In this document: piece after piece, positions 62,632 to 64,000 of the stretch
How the letters are laid out: every line of letters starts with the position of its first letter
Position numbering within the stretch: position 1 is the first letter of the stretch
Origin: Rivularia sp963920925
Lineage (GTDB): Bacteria; Cyanobacteriota; Cyanobacteriia; Cyanobacteriales; Nostocaceae
Reading direction: 5' to 3'
NCBI RefSeq assembly: GCF_963920925.1
Contig: NZ_CAWUDI010000016.1
Location: 88,782-152,781, forward strand
Length of the DNA stretch: 64,000 nt
Position numbers and translations under genes: made by a program
Notes under the pieces: generated by a model
What the model was told of the DNA's origin: nothing
The model's database searches: none
What the model saw: the letters and a program-made list of their open reading frames with translations, nothing else

Positions 62632-62746
62632 TTAAAGGTCAAAGTTAGGAATTAGGAGTTAGGAGTTGCAAGTAGTAAATTAATAATTCTTCTCCTTGTC
62701 TCCTTGTCCCCTTGTCTCCCCATCCCCCCATCTCCCCACACATTCC

Positions 62747-63664
62747 ATGTTCCCCATCATCTACTCGGACGAATTTCTCGAACACCTTACCGGAAGAGGA
62801 CATCCGGAAAAGCCGGAGCGTTTAAGTGCTGTTGTTTCGGCTTTGAAGGAAGTTGCTTTTTCCAAACAAATTGAATGGCGATCGCCTACTCCTATTACCA
62901 AAAATTCGCCGCTTGCTTTGATTGAGGAAATCCATTCGCCGCGCTATATCCGTAAAGTTCGGGATATTGCTGCTGATGGTGGCGGCTTTTTAGATACTGA
63001 TACTTGTATTTCCCCACGCAGCTATGATGTGGCGTTGTTGGCGGTGAATGCTTGGCTCGATGGGGTAAATATTGTTCTAGAAACTGGTAAACCTGCTTTT
63101 GTATTGGCACGCCCTCCGGGGCACCATGCGGAAATTGATTATGGTATGGGATTCTGCTTGTTTTCTAATGCCGCGATTTCTGCTTTTCATGCTTTGAAAA
63201 AACCAGAAGTTAACCGCGTTGCGATTTTAGATTGGGATGTGCATCACGGTAACGGTACTCAAGCAATCGTAGAAAATAATCCGAACATTGCTTATTGTTC
63301 GCTGCATCAATATCCCTGTTATCCGGGAACGGGTAAATCTTCAGAACGGGGTATTAATAATAACGTATTAAATTTACCTATTCCTCCCAGTAGCGATATT
63401 AGTACTTACCAACCGGCATTCGAGAAAGAAGTATTGCCGTTTTTATCAAACTTTCAGCCAGATTTATTGATAGTAAGCGCTGGTTATGATGCCAACCTCG
63501 AAGATCCATTAGCGCGAATGAATTTGCAACCACAAGACTACGGTTTATTTACGCAATATTGCTTAAAAGTCACTTCTAAAATAGTATTCGGTTTAGAAGG
63601 TGGTTACGATTTACCAACGCTTTCGGAATCGGTGATAGCAACCGTTGAATCAGTTATCAATTAA
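62747..63664 (+). CDS. histone-deacetylase-family (arginase-fold) hydrolase
   Basis: 305 residues from the ATG at 62747 (MFPIIYSDEFLEHLTGRGHP); the frame extends to 62696, but the extra residues come from a pyrimidine-rich repeat. Family motifs: LARPPGHHAEIDYGMGFCLF with the tandem catalytic His, ILDWDVHHGNGTQ with the zinc ligands Asp and His, SAGYDAN with the second Asp, and GLEGGYD with the tyrosine loop. Bacterial members act as acetylpolyamine or protein-lysine deacylases, and the true substrate is unknown. Confidence 0.92.
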   Translation: MFPIIYSDEFLEHLTGRGHPEKPERLSAVVSALKEVAFSKQIEWRSPTPITKNSPLALIEEIHSPRYIRKVRDIAADGGGFLDTDTCISPRSYDVALLAVNAWLDGVNIVLETGKPAFVLARPPGHHAEIDYGMGFCLFSNAAISAFHALKKPEVNRVAILDWDVHHGNGTQAIVENNPNIAYCSLHQYPCYPGTGKSSERGINNNVLNLPIPPSSDISTYQPAFEKEVLPFLSNFQPDLLIVSAGYDANLEDPLARMNLQPQDYGLFTQYCLKVTSKIVFGLEGGYDLPTLSESVIATVESVIN

Positions 63665-63737
63665 CAATGAACAGTTATCAGTTCGTTTCTTTCTTGTTCC
63701 CAGTCTGCGACTGGGAATACATATTAAGAGGCAGAGC

Positions 63738-63848
63738 CTAGTACAAGTCGGCGTAAATAAGGCAACCATTAAAAATAGCTGAAAAGCCTAGAAAATCAAA
63801 CTTCTTACTTCTTACTTCTTACTTCTTACTTCCGCGAAGCGGTACTAG
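63738..63848 (-). mobile_element. 111-bp MITE-like element, copy 2 (inverted)
   Basis: Same element as at 289-399 on the opposite strand, with the same CTAGTAC/GTACTAG termini and four GAAGTAA heptamers; about two mismatches. Confidence 0.6.
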
Positions 63849-63945
63849 GCTGTTGACTTTGATAAAATTTCCGCGTGCTTCGTTCATACAAGTTTTATGC
63901 CGGTAGCAACCATAATCTTTCTCCCTCACCCCGCCCTGAAGGGCA

Positions 63946-63971
63946 CCCCTCTCCCAAGCTTGGGAGAGGGG
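63946..63971. repeat. 26-bp perfect palindrome in a C-rich repeat
   Basis: CCCCTCTCCCAAG followed by CTTGGGAGAGGGG is exactly self-complementary. It belongs to the dispersed CCTCACCC/CCCTCTCC repeat type seen at 26630. Confidence 0.85.
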
Positions 63972-64000
63972 AAGGGGAGAGGGCATTATCTTGAACACCA

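Larger units (their letters stand above)
63665..64000. other. repeat-rich terminal gap
   Basis: No gene is visible. It contains TTCCCAGTCTGCGACTGGGA at 63697 (hairpin), GAGGCAGAGCCTAG, the second 111-bp element, and a C-rich palindromic repeat at the very end. Confidence 0.5.

Noticed and set aside
62696..62746. Seventeen extra residues on the deacetylase-family protein
   Set aside because: They are translated from a pyrimidine-rich repeat; MFPIIYSDEF is the expected start.
1..64000. tRNA, rRNA or replication origin
   Set aside because: No cloverleaf with a GTTCRA arm, no rRNA-like stretch and no DnaA-box cluster was found by reading; very divergent cases could be missed.

Overview
The window looks like a chromosomal segment of a filamentous, probably heterocyst-forming cyanobacterium of the Nostocales (Rivularia/Calothrix/Nostoc-like). 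The evidence is AT-rich DNA with many HIP1 octamers (GCGATCGC), heptameric tandem repeats (STRRs) in many intergenic gaps, and cyanobacterial genes such as crtH, acsF, an SLH/OprB-type porin, DUF1824, DUF2996 and YggT. I see no rRNA, tRNA or CRISPR array. Assignments come from reading motifs and from memory of families; no database search was run.

Layout. 1-9.8 kb: small secreted proteins, a conserved cyanobacterial protein (possibly the carboxysome chaperone CcmS) with an insertion-sequence relic beside its start, a membrane protein, an ABC exporter, a prohibitin-like SPFH protein, DUF1824 and an ABC-F ATPase. 9.9-11.2 kb: two paralogous leucine-rich-repeat proteins. 11.2-25.6 kb: a cobalamin/cobalt island. 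It has two cobalamin riboswitches on the minus strand. One precedes a TonB receptor (BtuB-like), a ferredoxin-fold protein and a substrate-binding lipoprotein (BtuF-like). The other precedes a DUF1636 metalloprotein, metE and a chain of small genes (two paralogous unknowns, a Cys-containing secreted protein and a Rieske protein) that ends in a BtuC-like permease. A cobalt ECF transporter operon, cbiMNQO, lies on the plus strand. Together these genes would import B12 or its metal and switch methionine synthesis to the B12-independent enzyme when B12 is scarce.

25.7-43 kb: mostly housekeeping genes (CAP protein, purT, alpha/beta hydrolase, crtH, upp, YggT, acsF, TM2, DUF2996, porin, a MoaD/ThiS-like carrier beside thrC). 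A compact type II restriction-modification module sits at 28.9-31.3 kb. A candidate small RNA, with its own consensus promoter and terminator, lies upstream of crtH. 43.8-60 kb: a run of large secreted or outer-membrane proteins on one strand (DUF11-type repeats, an SdrD-B-like domain, a 1606-residue Ig plus beta-barrel protein, a beta-helix/OmpA protein). A REP-associated tyrosine transposase with flanking palindromes lies among them. This cluster is my best candidate for an undescribed system. 60-64 kb: a recent tandem duplication of an Rpn/PD-(D/E)XK nuclease gene, a second MoaD-like carrier, a small acidic protein and a histone-deacetylase-family hydrolase.

Repeats are a main theme. A 111-bp element occurs in inverted orientation near both ends of the window. 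REP-like palindromes are scattered. Two dispersed palindromic repeats have been captured in frame inside surface-protein genes. Two relics of IS200/IS605-type ends with omegaRNA-like sequence lie against the 5' ends of the CcmS-like gene and acsF.
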